Assembly: GCF_009835145.1 (NCBI RefSeq)
Contig: NZ_APKE01000026.1
Location: 110,475 to 174,474, forward strand
Length of the DNA: 64,000 nt
Direction: 5' to 3'
Source of the DNA: Profundibacterium mesophilum KAUST100406-0324
Lineage (GTDB): Bacteria > Pseudomonadota > Alphaproteobacteria > Rhodobacterales > Rhodobacteraceae
How positions within the stretch are numbered: position 1 is the first letter of the stretch; the number at the start of each line of letters is the position of its first letter. A program made the position numbers and the translations under genes. The notes beneath the pieces are model-generated. The model searched no databases, was not told where the DNA came from, and was given only the letters and a program-made list of their open reading frames with translations. This document shows, in pieces, positions 30,900 through 38,317 of the stretch.

Positions 30900-31637
30900 C
30901 TAGCCCGACGCGCAGCGCGAGGGCGGCGCCTCGAACATCTCGGACAGTTTCATGAGGGACCGCTCCACATGGGGGTGGCGGGACAGCTGCTTCACAGCGT
31001 CTTCGGACAGGAGATACTGTTCCCTGCGCACCTGTGCCTTGGCGATCTGTGCATCTGCGACCGAGCGGATGTCCATGAGTGCGCGATCGATCGACCGGCA
31101 GATCCCCGCAAGCGCGGCGATCGAATCATGCATCCGGTTCGGCTCTATCTTGCCGCGATCCACGGCATCGAGATACGTGCTGACCTGTGACAGCTGGAAG
31201 GCGGCCTGCGCCGAGAAGTACTGGACATCCTCGAAGGCAAGCTGATCGCCCTGCGGCCGGCTGATGTGGCGCAGGTAGACGGCACTGCCCAGAACGCGTT
31301 CGCGCCCGTCATGCATCGAGATGGGCTGGATCGTGGTATCCCACATGATCGAGCCCTCGCTCATGTCGAGCACCTCGCGGTAGCGCTGACTGGTGCGACT
31401 GCGTACACAGGTCGTGTAGTGCTTCGCGACCTGTTTGGCCTGCTCCGGAGGCAGGATGTCCTCGAGGTTCTTGCCGCACAGATCCTGGTGTTTGAACCCG
31501 GATATGCGCTCATGGGCCGTGTTGATGCCGAGAATGCGGAAGGGAGTGTCCCCATCGCGGCGTTCCGCCGCGAACATGGGAATCTGGAAGATGTTGATCT
31601 CCTCGCGCAGGGCATCGGGATCTAGTGTATCGAACAT
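30900..31637 (-). CDS. PAS-domain signalling protein without output domain
   Basis: 245 residues from ATG 31637. A PAS-like fold spans about residues 15-130 (ILGINTAHERISGFKHQDLCGKNLEDIL, then RYREVLDMSEGSIMWDTTIQPI and a GSAVYLRHIS end), followed by a helical region. No kinase, cyclase, GGDEF or DNA-binding domain is present, so it likely senses a ligand or redox state and passes it on by protein contact. The C-terminal helical part might be a short dimerisation or HPt-like bundle. Divergent from the helicase gene. Confidence 0.7.
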   Translation of the reverse strand: MFDTLDPDALREEINIFQIPMFAAERRDGDTPFRILGINTAHERISGFKHQDLCGKNLEDILPPEQAKQVAKHYTTCVRSRTSQRYREVLDMSEGSIMWDTTIQPISMHDGRERVLGSAVYLRHISRPQGDQLAFEDVQYFSAQAAFQLSQVSTYLDAVDRGKIEPNRMHDSIAALAGICRSIDRALMDIRSVADAQIAKAQVRREQYLLSEDAVKQLSRHPHVERSLMKLSEMFEAPPSRCASG

Positions 31638-31833
31638 GGATGCTCTCGCTTTGTCTGACCGTATTATCGCCACAGCTTGCACGTCAGTCTGTATATAAAG
31701 GCTTAAGGTGGCAGGGGTGGGACCCGTGTCTGCGCTACTTTTCGCCAGTGAGTACTCCGGCAAGGATGTTTCGCTCCGAACAAAAAGAGAACAAGGCTTC
31801 CCCCTGCAAGCAGTTCCCGCTAGTTTGGGCCGT

Positions 31834-34224
31834 ATGAGCAATTTCGATGAAAGCGATGCCTTCGACGCCGCCGTGCCACTCTCGGCACGCGCCGCCGCGG
31901 TGCGCCCCGCCCCCTATCTCGACGATCTCAACCCTGCCCAGCGCGAGGCGGTCGAGACGCTCGACGGTCCCGTCCTCATGCTCGCGGGGGCCGGAACCGG
32001 CAAGACCAAGGCCCTGACCTCGCGCATCGCGCATCTGATGGTCACGGGGCGCGCGCGCCCCAACGAGATCCTGGCCGTCACCTTCACGAACAAGGCCGCG
32101 CGCGAGATGAAGGAGCGGGTCGGCCGGGTGCTCGGGCAGACGGTCGAGGGGATGCCGTGGCTCGGCACCTTCCATGCGATCTGCGTCAAGCTCCTGCGCC
32201 GTCATGCCGAGCTGGTCGGGCTGAAATCCAATTTCACCATTCTCGATACAGACGATCAGATCAGGTTGCTCAAGCAGTTGATCGTCGCCGAAAACATCGA
32301 CGAGAAGCGCTGGCCCGCAAGACAGCTCGCCGGGTTGATCGACGGCTGGAAGAACCGTGCCTGGACCCCCGAGAAGGTGCCCGCCGCCGAGGCCGCGGCC
32401 TTCGACCAGCGCGGCACGGAGCTCTACGACTACTACCAGCAGCGGCTCAGGACGCTCAACGCGGTCGATTTCGGCGATCTGCTGCTGCATGTCGTCACGA
32501 TCTTCCAGACCCGGCCAGACCTGCTGGAGCAATATCAAAAACGATTCAAATACATCCTCGTCGACGAGTATCAGGATACGAACGTCGCCCAGTACATGTG
32601 GCTCCGGCTGCTTGCGCAGGGGCATCGGAATATCTGCTGCGTGGGTGACGACGATCAGTCGATCTATGGCTGGCGGGGCGCCGAAGTGGGCAATATCCTG
32701 CGATTCGAGAAGGATTTCGAAGGGGCCCACGTGGTCCGGCTCGAGCAGAACTATCGCTCCACGCCCCATATCCTCGCCGCCGCCTCCGGCGTGATCGGCG
32801 CCAACGAGGGCCGGCTGGGCAAGACCTTGTGGACCGCCGAGCAGAAGGGCGAGAAGCTCCGGCTGATCGGTCACTGGGACGGCGAGGAGGAGGCGCGCTG
32901 GATCGGCGAGGAGATCGAGGCGCTGCAGCGCGGCGCGCGGGGCATGCGGGTCCTGAGCCTCGACGACATGGCGATTCTCGTGCGCGCCTCGCACCAGATG
33001 CGTGCCTTCGAGGACCGGTTCCTGACAATCGGGCTGCCCTACCGGGTGATCGGCGGGCCACGCTTCTACGAACGGCTGGAGATACGCGATGCCATGGCCT
33101 ATTTCCGGCTCGCGACATCGCCGGATGACGACCTGGCCTTCGAGCGGATCGTCAACACGCCCAAGCGCGGCCTTGGCGACAAGGCGCGTCAGAAGATCCA
33201 GATCGCGGCGCGCGAGGCGGGGGTCACCCTCGTCGACGGCGCCCGCCTGCTGCTGTCCGAGAAGGGGCTTAGCGGGAAGGGCGGGGCGGAGCTGCGCAGT
33301 CTGGTGGACGGTATCGGACGCTGGAGCGACGAGGCGCGGCGCCCCGATCACAACCATATCGAGCTGGCAGAGCGTATCCTCGAGGAATCCGGCTACACGG
33401 CGCATTGGCAAAACGACAAGACGCCCGAGGCGCCCGGCCGCCTCGAGAACCTCAAGGAGCTGATCAAGGCCCTCGAGCAGTTCGAGAATCTTCAAGGGTT
33501 TCTTGAGCACGTGGCGCTGATCATGGATAACGAGACCGAGGAGCACGGCGCGAAGGTCACGATCATGACCTTACACGGGGCCAAGGGGCTCGAATTTCCG
33601 GCGGTGTTCCTGCCGGGCTGGGAAGACGGGCTGTTCCCCTCGCAGCGCAGCATGGACGAATCGGGGACCAGCGGTCTCGAGGAAGAGCGGCGCCTTGCCT
33701 ATGTGGGCATCACCCGCGCCGAAGAGCTGTGCACCGTCAGCTTCGCGGCGAACAGGCGCGTTTACGGGCAATGGCAATCGGCGCTTCCCTCGCGTTTCAT
33801 CGACGAGCTGCCAGAGGCGCATGTCGAGGTGCTGACCCCGCCCGGTCTTTACGGCGGCAGTTACGGCGCGGCCGGCATGGCAGCGAGCGCCTCCCCCTCG
33901 ATCATGGCGAATCAGGCGAGCGAGCTGCACGAGAAGGCCAGCCGCGCCGATGTCTACAGCTCGCCGGGATGGCGCAGGATGCAGGCGCGTGGCGCCGCGC
34001 GCCCGGTTTCGCAGCCGTCGGAGGCCCGCAACATGGTGATCGACATGCAGGCGGTGTCCGCCTACGGCGCGGGGGATCGGGTGTTTCACAAGAAATTCGG
34101 CTACGGAACCGTTCTGGCCACCGAGGGCGACAAGCTCCACATCGAATTCGACAAGGCCGGCTCGAAGAAGGTCGTGGCGAAATTCGTCGTCGAGGCGGAG
34201 CGCGCCGGAGACGTGCCCTTCTGA
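31834..34224 (+). CDS. uvrD: UvrD/PcrA-type DNA helicase
   Basis: 796 residues from ATG 31834; the open frame begins earlier but without helicase features. SF1A motifs are in order: Q motif LNPAQREAV (32-40), Walker A AGAGTGKT (51-58), Ia AVTFTNKAAREMKERV, II VDEYQDTN, III GDDDQSIYGWRGA, IV EQNYRSTPHIL, V TLHGAKGLEFPAVFLPGW, VI RRLAYVGITRAEE. A C-terminal Tudor-like module (GDRVFHKKFGYGTVL, last 55 residues) binds RNA polymerase in PcrA/UvrD. It unwinds DNA 3'-5' in nucleotide-excision and mismatch repair. Expressed divergently from the PAS gene. Confidence 0.93.
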   Translation: MSNFDESDAFDAAVPLSARAAAVRPAPYLDDLNPAQREAVETLDGPVLMLAGAGTGKTKALTSRIAHLMVTGRARPNEILAVTFTNKAAREMKERVGRVLGQTVEGMPWLGTFHAICVKLLRRHAELVGLKSNFTILDTDDQIRLLKQLIVAENIDEKRWPARQLAGLIDGWKNRAWTPEKVPAAEAAAFDQRGTELYDYYQQRLRTLNAVDFGDLLLHVVTIFQTRPDLLEQYQKRFKYILVDEYQDTNVAQYMWLRLLAQGHRNICCVGDDDQSIYGWRGAEVGNILRFEKDFEGAHVVRLEQNYRSTPHILAAASGVIGANEGRLGKTLWTAEQKGEKLRLIGHWDGEEEARWIGEEIEALQRGARGMRVLSLDDMAILVRASHQMRAFEDRFLTIGLPYRVIGGPRFYERLEIRDAMAYFRLATSPDDDLAFERIVNTPKRGLGDKARQKIQIAAREAGVTLVDGARLLLSEKGLSGKGGAELRSLVDGIGRWSDEARRPDHNHIELAERILEESGYTAHWQNDKTPEAPGRLENLKELIKALEQFENLQGFLEHVALIMDNETEEHGAKVTIMTLHGAKGLEFPAVFLPGWEDGLFPSQRSMDESGTSGLEEERRLAYVGITRAEELCTVSFAANRRVYGQWQSALPSRFIDELPEAHVEVLTPPGLYGGSYGAAGMAASASPSIMANQASELHEKASRADVYSSPGWRRMQARGAARPVSQPSEARNMVIDMQAVSAYGAGDRVFHKKFGYGTVLATEGDKLHIEFDKAGSKKVVAKFVVEAERAGDVPF

Positions 34225-34345
34225 TCCGAACACGGCCGCACGGAGCCCGCGGAATTGTCAGCCGGCGCGTTGTTCGGCTGGTTTTGCATGCGCGCACCGG
34301 CCACGCATATGGCCCGTACCGGCATTCCGTTATGTTCAGGGGGCG

Positions 34346-34388
34346 AAAAGCAAAACGGCGACGTTCGGGAGGAGGTGAACGCCGCCGC
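34346..34388 (-). terminator. Terminator of the small-RNA array (second hairpin of the last unit plus U-tract)
   Basis: On the minus strand the arms 34377-34388 and 34355-34366 form a 12-bp stem around a 10-base loop exposing CCTCCTCCC, followed by TTTTGCTTTT (34355-34346). The same hairpin is both the last regulatory loop and a Rho-independent terminator. Confidence 0.82.
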
Positions 34389-34432
34389 TCTGGCAACGCG
34401 GACGCCCTAGGGAGGAGGAGCGGACGCCGCGT
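34346..34432 (-). ncRNA. CcsR/cuckoo-type small RNA, unit 4 (distal)
   Basis: Two stem-loops on the minus strand. The first pairs 34422-34432 with 34396-34407 (11 bp with one bulged base) and shows CCTCCTCCC (34410-34418) in its 14-base loop. The second pairs 34377-34388 with 34355-34366 and shows CCTCCTCCC (34367-34375) in a 10-base loop. The unit resembles unit 3 almost base for base, with a 116-base period. The anti-Shine-Dalgarno-like loops are what defines the CcsR/cuckoo RNAs. It ends in the terminator. Confidence 0.78.
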
Positions 34433-34470
34433 ATCTCGATCAGGCCATGTCGGCCCGGGATGTGCCCGGT

Positions 34471-34548
34471 GCGGCGACGTTCGGGAGGAGGTGAACGCCG
34501 CCGCTCTGGCAACGCGGACGCCCTAGGGAGGAGGAGCGGACGCCGCGT
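34471..34548 (-). ncRNA. CcsR/cuckoo-type small RNA, unit 3
   Basis: Same two-hairpin structure as unit 4, shifted by exactly 116 bases: first stem 34538-34548 with 34512-34523 and loop motif at 34526-34534; second stem 34493-34504 with 34471-34482 and loop motif at 34483-34491. Differences from unit 4 fall mainly in the spacer (near 34554-34581), while stems and loops are identical, as expected if structure and loop are what is conserved. Confidence 0.78.
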
Positions 34549-34586
34549 ATCTCGGTCGGACCATGTCGGCCCGAAATGTGCCCGGT

Positions 34587-34645
34587 GCGGCGACGTCCGG
34601 GACTGGCAACGCGGTCGCCCTAGGGAGGAGGAGCGGACGCCGCGT
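34587..34645 (-). ncRNA. Degenerate CcsR/cuckoo-type unit 2, second hairpin deleted
   Basis: The first hairpin is intact (34635-34645 with 34609-34620; loop motif 34623-34631); its bulged base is A instead of T, which leaves pairing unchanged. The second hairpin has lost 19 bases covering its 5' arm and half of the loop, so only the 3' arm (34587-34598) remains and no CCTCCTCCC is left there. The unit is 97 bases instead of 116. Confidence 0.7.
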
Positions 34646-34685
34646 ATCTCGATCAGGCCATGTCGGCCCTTGGAAGTGGTGCACC

Positions 34686-34758
34686 GGCGATATCCGGGAG
34701 GAGGTAGATATCGCCGTTCTGCACCTGCGAAAACCCGGGAGGAGGGAGAGGTTCCGCA
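34686..34758 (-). ncRNA. CcsR/cuckoo-type small RNA, unit 1 (next to the DUF1127 gene)
   Basis: A diverged copy: the stems have different bases but the same layout. First stem 34750-34758 with 34726-34735 (TGCGGAACC with its partner, one bulge and one G-U pair), loop motif 34737-34745. Second stem is a perfect 9-bp GGCGATATC/GATATCGCC (34707-34715 with 34686-34694), loop motif 34696-34704. The covarying stems with unchanged CCTCCTCCC loops are strong evidence for a selected RNA structure. It begins 58 bases behind the DUF1127 stop codon. Confidence 0.8.
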
Positions 34759-34816
34759 ATTCATTGCCGACTGCTGCCGGATGTCGCAGGCGGCCCCATG
34801 GACCGCGTGCGAGGGA

Positions 34817-35035
34817 TTACTTTACCTGGCGAGCCGCGTCAGCCGCGATGGCGCGGATCGAGGAGCGGTGCAGGCCGAGATCGGCCAGTTCGCGGTTCGA
34901 CAGCTCGGACAGTTCCGAAACGGTCCGGCGGAACATACGGTAGCGCGCCCAGCGGCGGGACAGGTCTGTGGAGATCGTGCCGAAGCCGTCGAAGAAGGAG
35001 TTACCGGCGGTCCGGGTGGTGTTCATATAAGCCAT
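34817..35035 (-). CDS. DUF1127 small protein (CcaF1-like) heading the small-RNA operon
   Basis: 72 residues from ATG 35035; GAGG lies six bases upstream, and an ATG one codon earlier (35038) is only three bases from it. The basic DUF1127 domain fills residues about 25-65 (RYRMFRRTVSELSELSNREL, then ADLGLHRSSIRAIA). Small DUF1127 proteins of alphaproteobacteria are RNA-binding or growth-regulating; CcaF1 of R. sphaeroides is encoded directly upstream of four CcsR RNAs, is co-transcribed with them, and affects their processing. The same order here makes this the likely counterpart. Cytosolic. Probably stress-induced, by analogy. Confidence 0.85.
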   Translation of the reverse strand: MAYMNTTRTAGNSFFDGFGTISTDLSRRWARYRMFRRTVSELSELSNRELADLGLHRSSIRAIAADAARQVK

Positions 35036-35158
35036 CATGAGCCTCGTTCGTTTGAAGCGGCGCCGGGTGGTAGCGCTCGCCGTTGACCCAAATGTAGGCA
35101 CATGCTGCATCCGCACAATCCGACAAATACTCAATGCCGCCATGCAGCAAATGCATAT

Positions 35159-35186
35159 GTATTACTGACCTATTATTGACGGTTCC
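35159..35186 (-). promoter_or_regulatory. Candidate promoter of the DUF1127/small-RNA operon
   Basis: On the minus strand GGAAC (35186-35182) is followed after 17 bases by TAATAC (35164-35159), about 124 bases before the DUF1127 start. GGAAC is a -35 element of stress-type extracytoplasmic sigma factors, but the -10 looks like a housekeeping or heat-shock one. In R. sphaeroides the homologous operon uses RpoHI/RpoHII. The assignment is tentative. Confidence 0.35.
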
Positions 35187-35427
35187 CCGAGTGATGCTTC
35201 GGCCCGGCGACGCTTCTATCCTCATGCAGCGTGTTTTCGAGTAATCGTCCTCAGGATTACTGCCACAGTGTTAATAATGCGCTGCTGCAATCCCATGGTT
35301 TCGTGGCGAGGGGCGATCTTCGACGGGTGACTTCGGGCCGGTTCGGACCTTGTCACGTCTTTTCCATTGTCGCTGTGCAAACGGGGGGATGGATATGGTC
35401 CATCGCGCTGCCATACGGGGCAGGCGT

Positions 35428-35463
35428 CACCTGCACCTGCACCTGCACCTGCACCTGCCCCTG
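35428..35463. repeat. Hexamer microsatellite CACCTG (5 perfect copies plus CCCCTG)
   Basis: Five head-to-tail CACCTG units at 35428-35457 and one variant at 35458-35463, in non-coding DNA. A slippage-prone simple repeat. Confidence 0.9.
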
Positions 35464-35512
35464 CTTCCCAAGCGCGCGCCTGGGGGTAATGCCTTTCTGC
35501 TCAGATCATCTC

Positions 35513-35562
35513 CTAGAATGAGAGGGAGCGTCTCATGCTAGAATGAGAGAGAGCGTCTCATG
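35513..35562. repeat. 25-bp tandem repeat, each copy with an inner inverted repeat
   Basis: Two copies (35513-35537 and 35538-35562) differ at one base. Each contains ATGAGA and TCTCAT separated by seven bases, so each can form a small hairpin or serve as an operator for a dimeric regulator. Confidence 0.85.
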
Positions 35563-36437
35563 ATCCGTAAGGAGCCCGGTGCCAACTGCCCGTTCATGGG
35601 AGCACATGGGACGAACCCGTGCAAAGCACCACGGCGGCCCGAATGGCAGGCCCCTACATCCGGCGATAAGGGACGCCACATGGTCTCCGCTACCAGAAGT
35701 CGTGCTGCGCGCGGATTCGATCGCAAGAATCAGTGGCATGCCTGTATGATTCTACCGAAGGTCCGGGCTGCACGGCCACTGATGGATCGATAACGGTATG
35801 AAAATCTGACCTATTCGTCGAAAAACATGCCGAAAAGTTGAAGTCTTGGGAAACGGCATTGTTCCGGGATTGCTTACGGAGCCGTTAATATCGCGACAAG
35901 ACTGACCGAAAAGTCATGGAACAATTTTGCAACTGGCGCAGTTATTAATGGCCGGAGCTGCGGTTGATTTATAGTTTTCCATCGCCAGTCTCAATCAGCC
36001 AAAATCCCCCCGAACACACAATATATAGTCATAAATCATGTATACAATCCATATATAATGGGTTGTCTGTGTGCTTTGCGATGACAATCCGAGGGCCCAA
36101 GATGCGCAAGGCAGGGCATACAGTTGGAGAAATTGTCTTGCTTCCCACGAGTTCCCATGGCATCCCTTTATTCATCGAAGAGCAGGACACACGAGGCATC
36201 AAGACCTCAGCGACGGCAACGATAACAGAGGCTTACAAGGTTTCATACAGGCACCCCCTTAACTTCGAGAACATAGAATCCGGCGCATGGGCAAGCAGAC
36301 ATCCCCCCATGATGGCACATGCAGTCGGACATCCCCGGAAACGGGACGAGGGCGGCGATCCGAACAGTGGCAGCAGTTCGGGTCGCCGTTTCTCGTTTTG
36401 AAGGTCCGATGCAGGACAATGGACAGGAGAAACCTCC

Positions 36438-36950
36438 GTGCTTGGAGTGTTCATAGGCGAACACGACAACAAGATCGACGCCAAGGGCAGGCTGTCGATC
36501 CCGGCGGAATTTCGCCGGGAGCTGGAGGATGCGGACCCCAAGTGGGAAAGCGGCAAACCCGCCCGCATGGTCATCGTCTACGGCGATGAGCGTCGCAACT
36601 ATCTCGAAGTCTTCAGCGTGGCGGATCTGCAAAGGGTCCATGCTCAGATCGCGACACTCCCCCGCGGCTCGCGCAAGCGTGCCGAGCTCCAGAGACTCTA
36701 TGCCCATCAGGTCGTCATGGCGACGGTCGACGAGACCGGGCGCATCGTCCTCGGCTCGAAGCTGCGCGGCAAGCTCGATCTCAAGGACAGGGCCCTCGTC
36801 GTGGGCAATGGTGAAACCTTCATGATCTGGCAGCCCGAGACCTATGAAAACGACGCCATGCCCGGCCTGATGGAGGAGGATGACTTTGATCCCACCCTCG
36901 ACCCCTCGACCTGGCTGCCCGGTGGCGGCGGTCCGTTGATGGACCTTTGA
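36438..36950 (+). CDS. mraZ: Transcriptional regulator MraZ
   Basis: 170 residues from GTG 36438, eight bases behind AGGAG. Two SpoVT/AbrB-like repeats with the DXXGR motif: [13 protein letters not shown] (about 13-25) and [16 protein letters not shown] (about 97-112). MraZ forms a ring, binds DNA in front of its own gene and represses the dcw cluster in bacteria studied. An acidic Pro-rich tail ([19 protein letters not shown]) extends beyond the usual core. No clear TGGG-type MraZ box series is visible upstream. The stop overlaps the rsmH start (TGATG). Confidence 0.94.
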   Translation: MLGVFIGEHDNKIDAKGRLSIPAEFRRELEDADPKWESGKPARMVIVYGDERRNYLEVFSVADLQRVHAQIATLPRGSRKRAELQRLYAHQVVMATVDETGRIVLGSKLRGKLDLKDRALVVGNGETFMIWQPETYENDAMPGLMEEDDFDPTLDPSTWLPGGGGPLMDL

Positions 36951-37954
36951 TGGACCAGGAGCGGGCCAATGCGGAAGGGGAGGACCAGGCGCCCCATATC
37001 CCCGTGCTTCTGGCGCCGCTGCTCAAGGCGGTGACGCCTGTCTCGGGGCGTTGGCTCGACGGCACCTTCGGGGCAGGCGGCTACGCGCGCGGCCTTCTGG
37101 CCGCCGGCGCGGCGCAGGTCATCGGGGTCGACCGGGATCCCGCGGTCTTCGAGATGGCGCAGGATTGGGCGCCGGAGTTCGGTGACAGGCTGCGGCTCGT
37201 CGAGGGGACATTCGGTGATCTGGACGAGCATGCCGGCGGGCCGCTCGACGGCGTGGTTCTCGATCTCGGTGTCTCCTCGATGCAGCTCGATCAACCCGAA
37301 CGCGGCTTCTCGTTCCGCAATGACGGCCCGCTCGACATGCGCATGGGTCCCGGCATTCCCTCCGCCGCCGATCTCATCGCGCGTATCGAGGAGGAGCCGC
37401 TTGCCGATATCCTCTACCATTACGGCGAGGAGCGCGCCTCGCGCCGGATCGCCCGTGCGATCGTGCAGGCGCGCGCCGTGGAGCCGGTGACGACGACCCG
37501 GCAGCTGGCCGCCATCGTCGAGCGGTGCCTGCCGCGCCCCAAGCCCGGCCAGAGCCATCCGGCGACGCGGAGTTTCCAGGCGATCAGGATCGCGGTGAAC
37601 GACGAGTTCGGGCAACTGGTCGATGGCCTCGAGGCGGCCGAGCGCGCCCTTGTGCCGGGCGGGCAGCTTGCCGTCGTCAGCTTCCATTCGCTGGAGGACC
37701 GCATCGTCAAGCGATTCTTCCAGGCCAGGAGCGGCGGTGGCAGCACCAACAGGCACGTTCCCGCGACGGCAGAGGAGGCCCCGCGTTTCACCAGGACGGG
37801 CAAGGGGATCAAGGCCGATGCGCAGGAGCTCGCGGTCAATCCGCGCGCCCGTTCGGCACGGCTGCGCGTGGGCACGCGCAGCGATGCGCCTGCCGGTCCC
37901 GTGGATCGCGGCCGCCTCGGAATGCCACGCTTCGACATCAGGGAGACCAGCTGA
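36950..37954 (+). CDS. rsmH: 16S rRNA (cytosine-1402-N4)-methyltransferase RsmH
   Basis: 334 residues from ATG 36950, overlapping the mraZ stop by one base; the in-frame TTG just before it is less likely. SAM-binding region with [14 protein letters not shown], then [23 protein letters not shown] and [14 protein letters not shown], all hallmark RsmH (MraW) motifs. It methylates N4 of C1402 in the ribosomal P site. The final part is basic, as usual. ftsL starts three bases after the stop. Confidence 0.95.
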   Translation: MDQERANAEGEDQAPHIPVLLAPLLKAVTPVSGRWLDGTFGAGGYARGLLAAGAAQVIGVDRDPAVFEMAQDWAPEFGDRLRLVEGTFGDLDEHAGGPLDGVVLDLGVSSMQLDQPERGFSFRNDGPLDMRMGPGIPSAADLIARIEEEPLADILYHYGEERASRRIARAIVQARAVEPVTTTRQLAAIVERCLPRPKPGQSHPATRSFQAIRIAVNDEFGQLVDGLEAAERALVPGGQLAVVSFHSLEDRIVKRFFQARSGGGSTNRHVPATAEEAPRFTRTGKGIKADAQELAVNPRARSARLRVGTRSDAPAGPVDRGRLGMPRFDIRETS

Positions 37955-37957
37955 GCC

Positions 37958-38317
37958 ATGCGTTCGATCTTCTACGTCCTCTCGGCCCTCGCCGTCATGG
38001 GACTGGCCTTCTGGGCCTATTCCGAGAATTACGCGACGCGCGAGGCGCTCGGCGAGGTGGATGACCTGCGCGCGCAGATCGCGCAGGGCCGCGAATCGCT
38101 TTCCGTCCTGCGCGCCGAATATGCCTATCTGAGCCGGCCCGAGCGGTTGCAGACCTTGGCGGATATGAATTTCGACCGGCTCGGCCTGTTGCCCCTGCTG
38201 CCCGAGCAATTCGCCACGATCGATCAGATCGCCTATCCCGCTGCCGCCGATACCATCCTCCTCGACCCGATCGAGGTCTCGAGCGACGGAATGCTCACGG
38301 AGGAGGCCACGGAATGA
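37958..38317 (+). CDS. ftsL: Cell division protein FtsL
   Basis: 119 residues: a short cytoplasmic start, one membrane helix (about 3-20, IFYVLSALAVMGLAFWAYSE), a coiled coil (about 28-60, LGEVDDLRAQIAQGRESLSV) and a periplasmic tail. The sequence is poorly conserved in general; size, topology and position between rsmH and ftsI identify it. It links FtsB and FtsQ with FtsW/FtsI in the divisome. Overlaps ftsI by four bases (ATGA). Confidence 0.88.
   Translation: MRSIFYVLSALAVMGLAFWAYSENYATREALGEVDDLRAQIAQGRESLSVLRAEYAYLSRPERLQTLADMNFDRLGLLPLLPEQFATIDQIAYPAAADTILLDPIEVSSDGMLTEEATE

Larger units (their letters stand above)
34357..34685. repeat. Tandem direct repeat, 116-bp period, 2.8 copies
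   Basis: Copies start at 34357, 34473 and 34589; the third is shortened to 97 bp by a 19-bp deletion. The repeat is the DNA of small-RNA units 2-4 with their spacers. Copies 1 and 2 are identical for about 80 bases and differ mainly in the last third. Confidence 0.9.
34225..34816. other. Region between the helicase and DUF1127 genes, filled by the small-RNA array
   Basis: No protein gene is supported. Open frames crossing 34336-34943 encode repeated peptides only because the DNA is a tandem repeat. 34225-34345 holds nothing recognisable. Confidence 0.7.
35036..36437. other. Gene-free 1.4-kb stretch between the DUF1127 gene and mraZ
   Basis: No frame here has a good ribosome site or recognisable domain. 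It holds the candidate DUF1127 promoter (35159-35186), a CACCTG hexamer repeat (35428-35463), a 25-bp tandem repeat (35513-35562), and a distinctly AT-rich part (about 35800-36060) with a TATAAT at 36054-36059 pointing toward mraZ. RNase P RNA and tmRNA were looked for and not found. It should contain the dcw promoter. Confidence 0.55.

Noticed and set aside
31677..31699. TTGCAC and TATAAA as a promoter for uvrD
   Set aside because: Spacer is only 11 bases, too short for a sigma70-type promoter.
34346..34758. CRISPR array
   Set aside because: Units are 97-116 bp and similar along their whole length; no short repeats with unique spacers and no cas genes.
34336..34943. Open frames with repeated peptides on both strands over the small-RNA array
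   Set aside because: The repetition follows from the 116-bp DNA repeat; unit 1 conserves RNA structure while its sequence diverges, which does not fit a protein; the 19-bp deletion breaks the frame.
35001..35225. Minus-strand frame of 74 codons overlapping the DUF1127 start
   Set aside because: Overlaps the better-supported DUF1127 gene and its leader, lacks a ribosome site, and its codon choice is unlike the neighbours.
35964..36401. Frame of 145 codons before mraZ
   Set aside because: No domain, no ribosome site, lies in AT-rich presumed promoter DNA.
35230..36437. RNase P RNA or tmRNA gene in the gap before mraZ
   Set aside because: The conserved core sequences of these RNAs were looked for and not seen.
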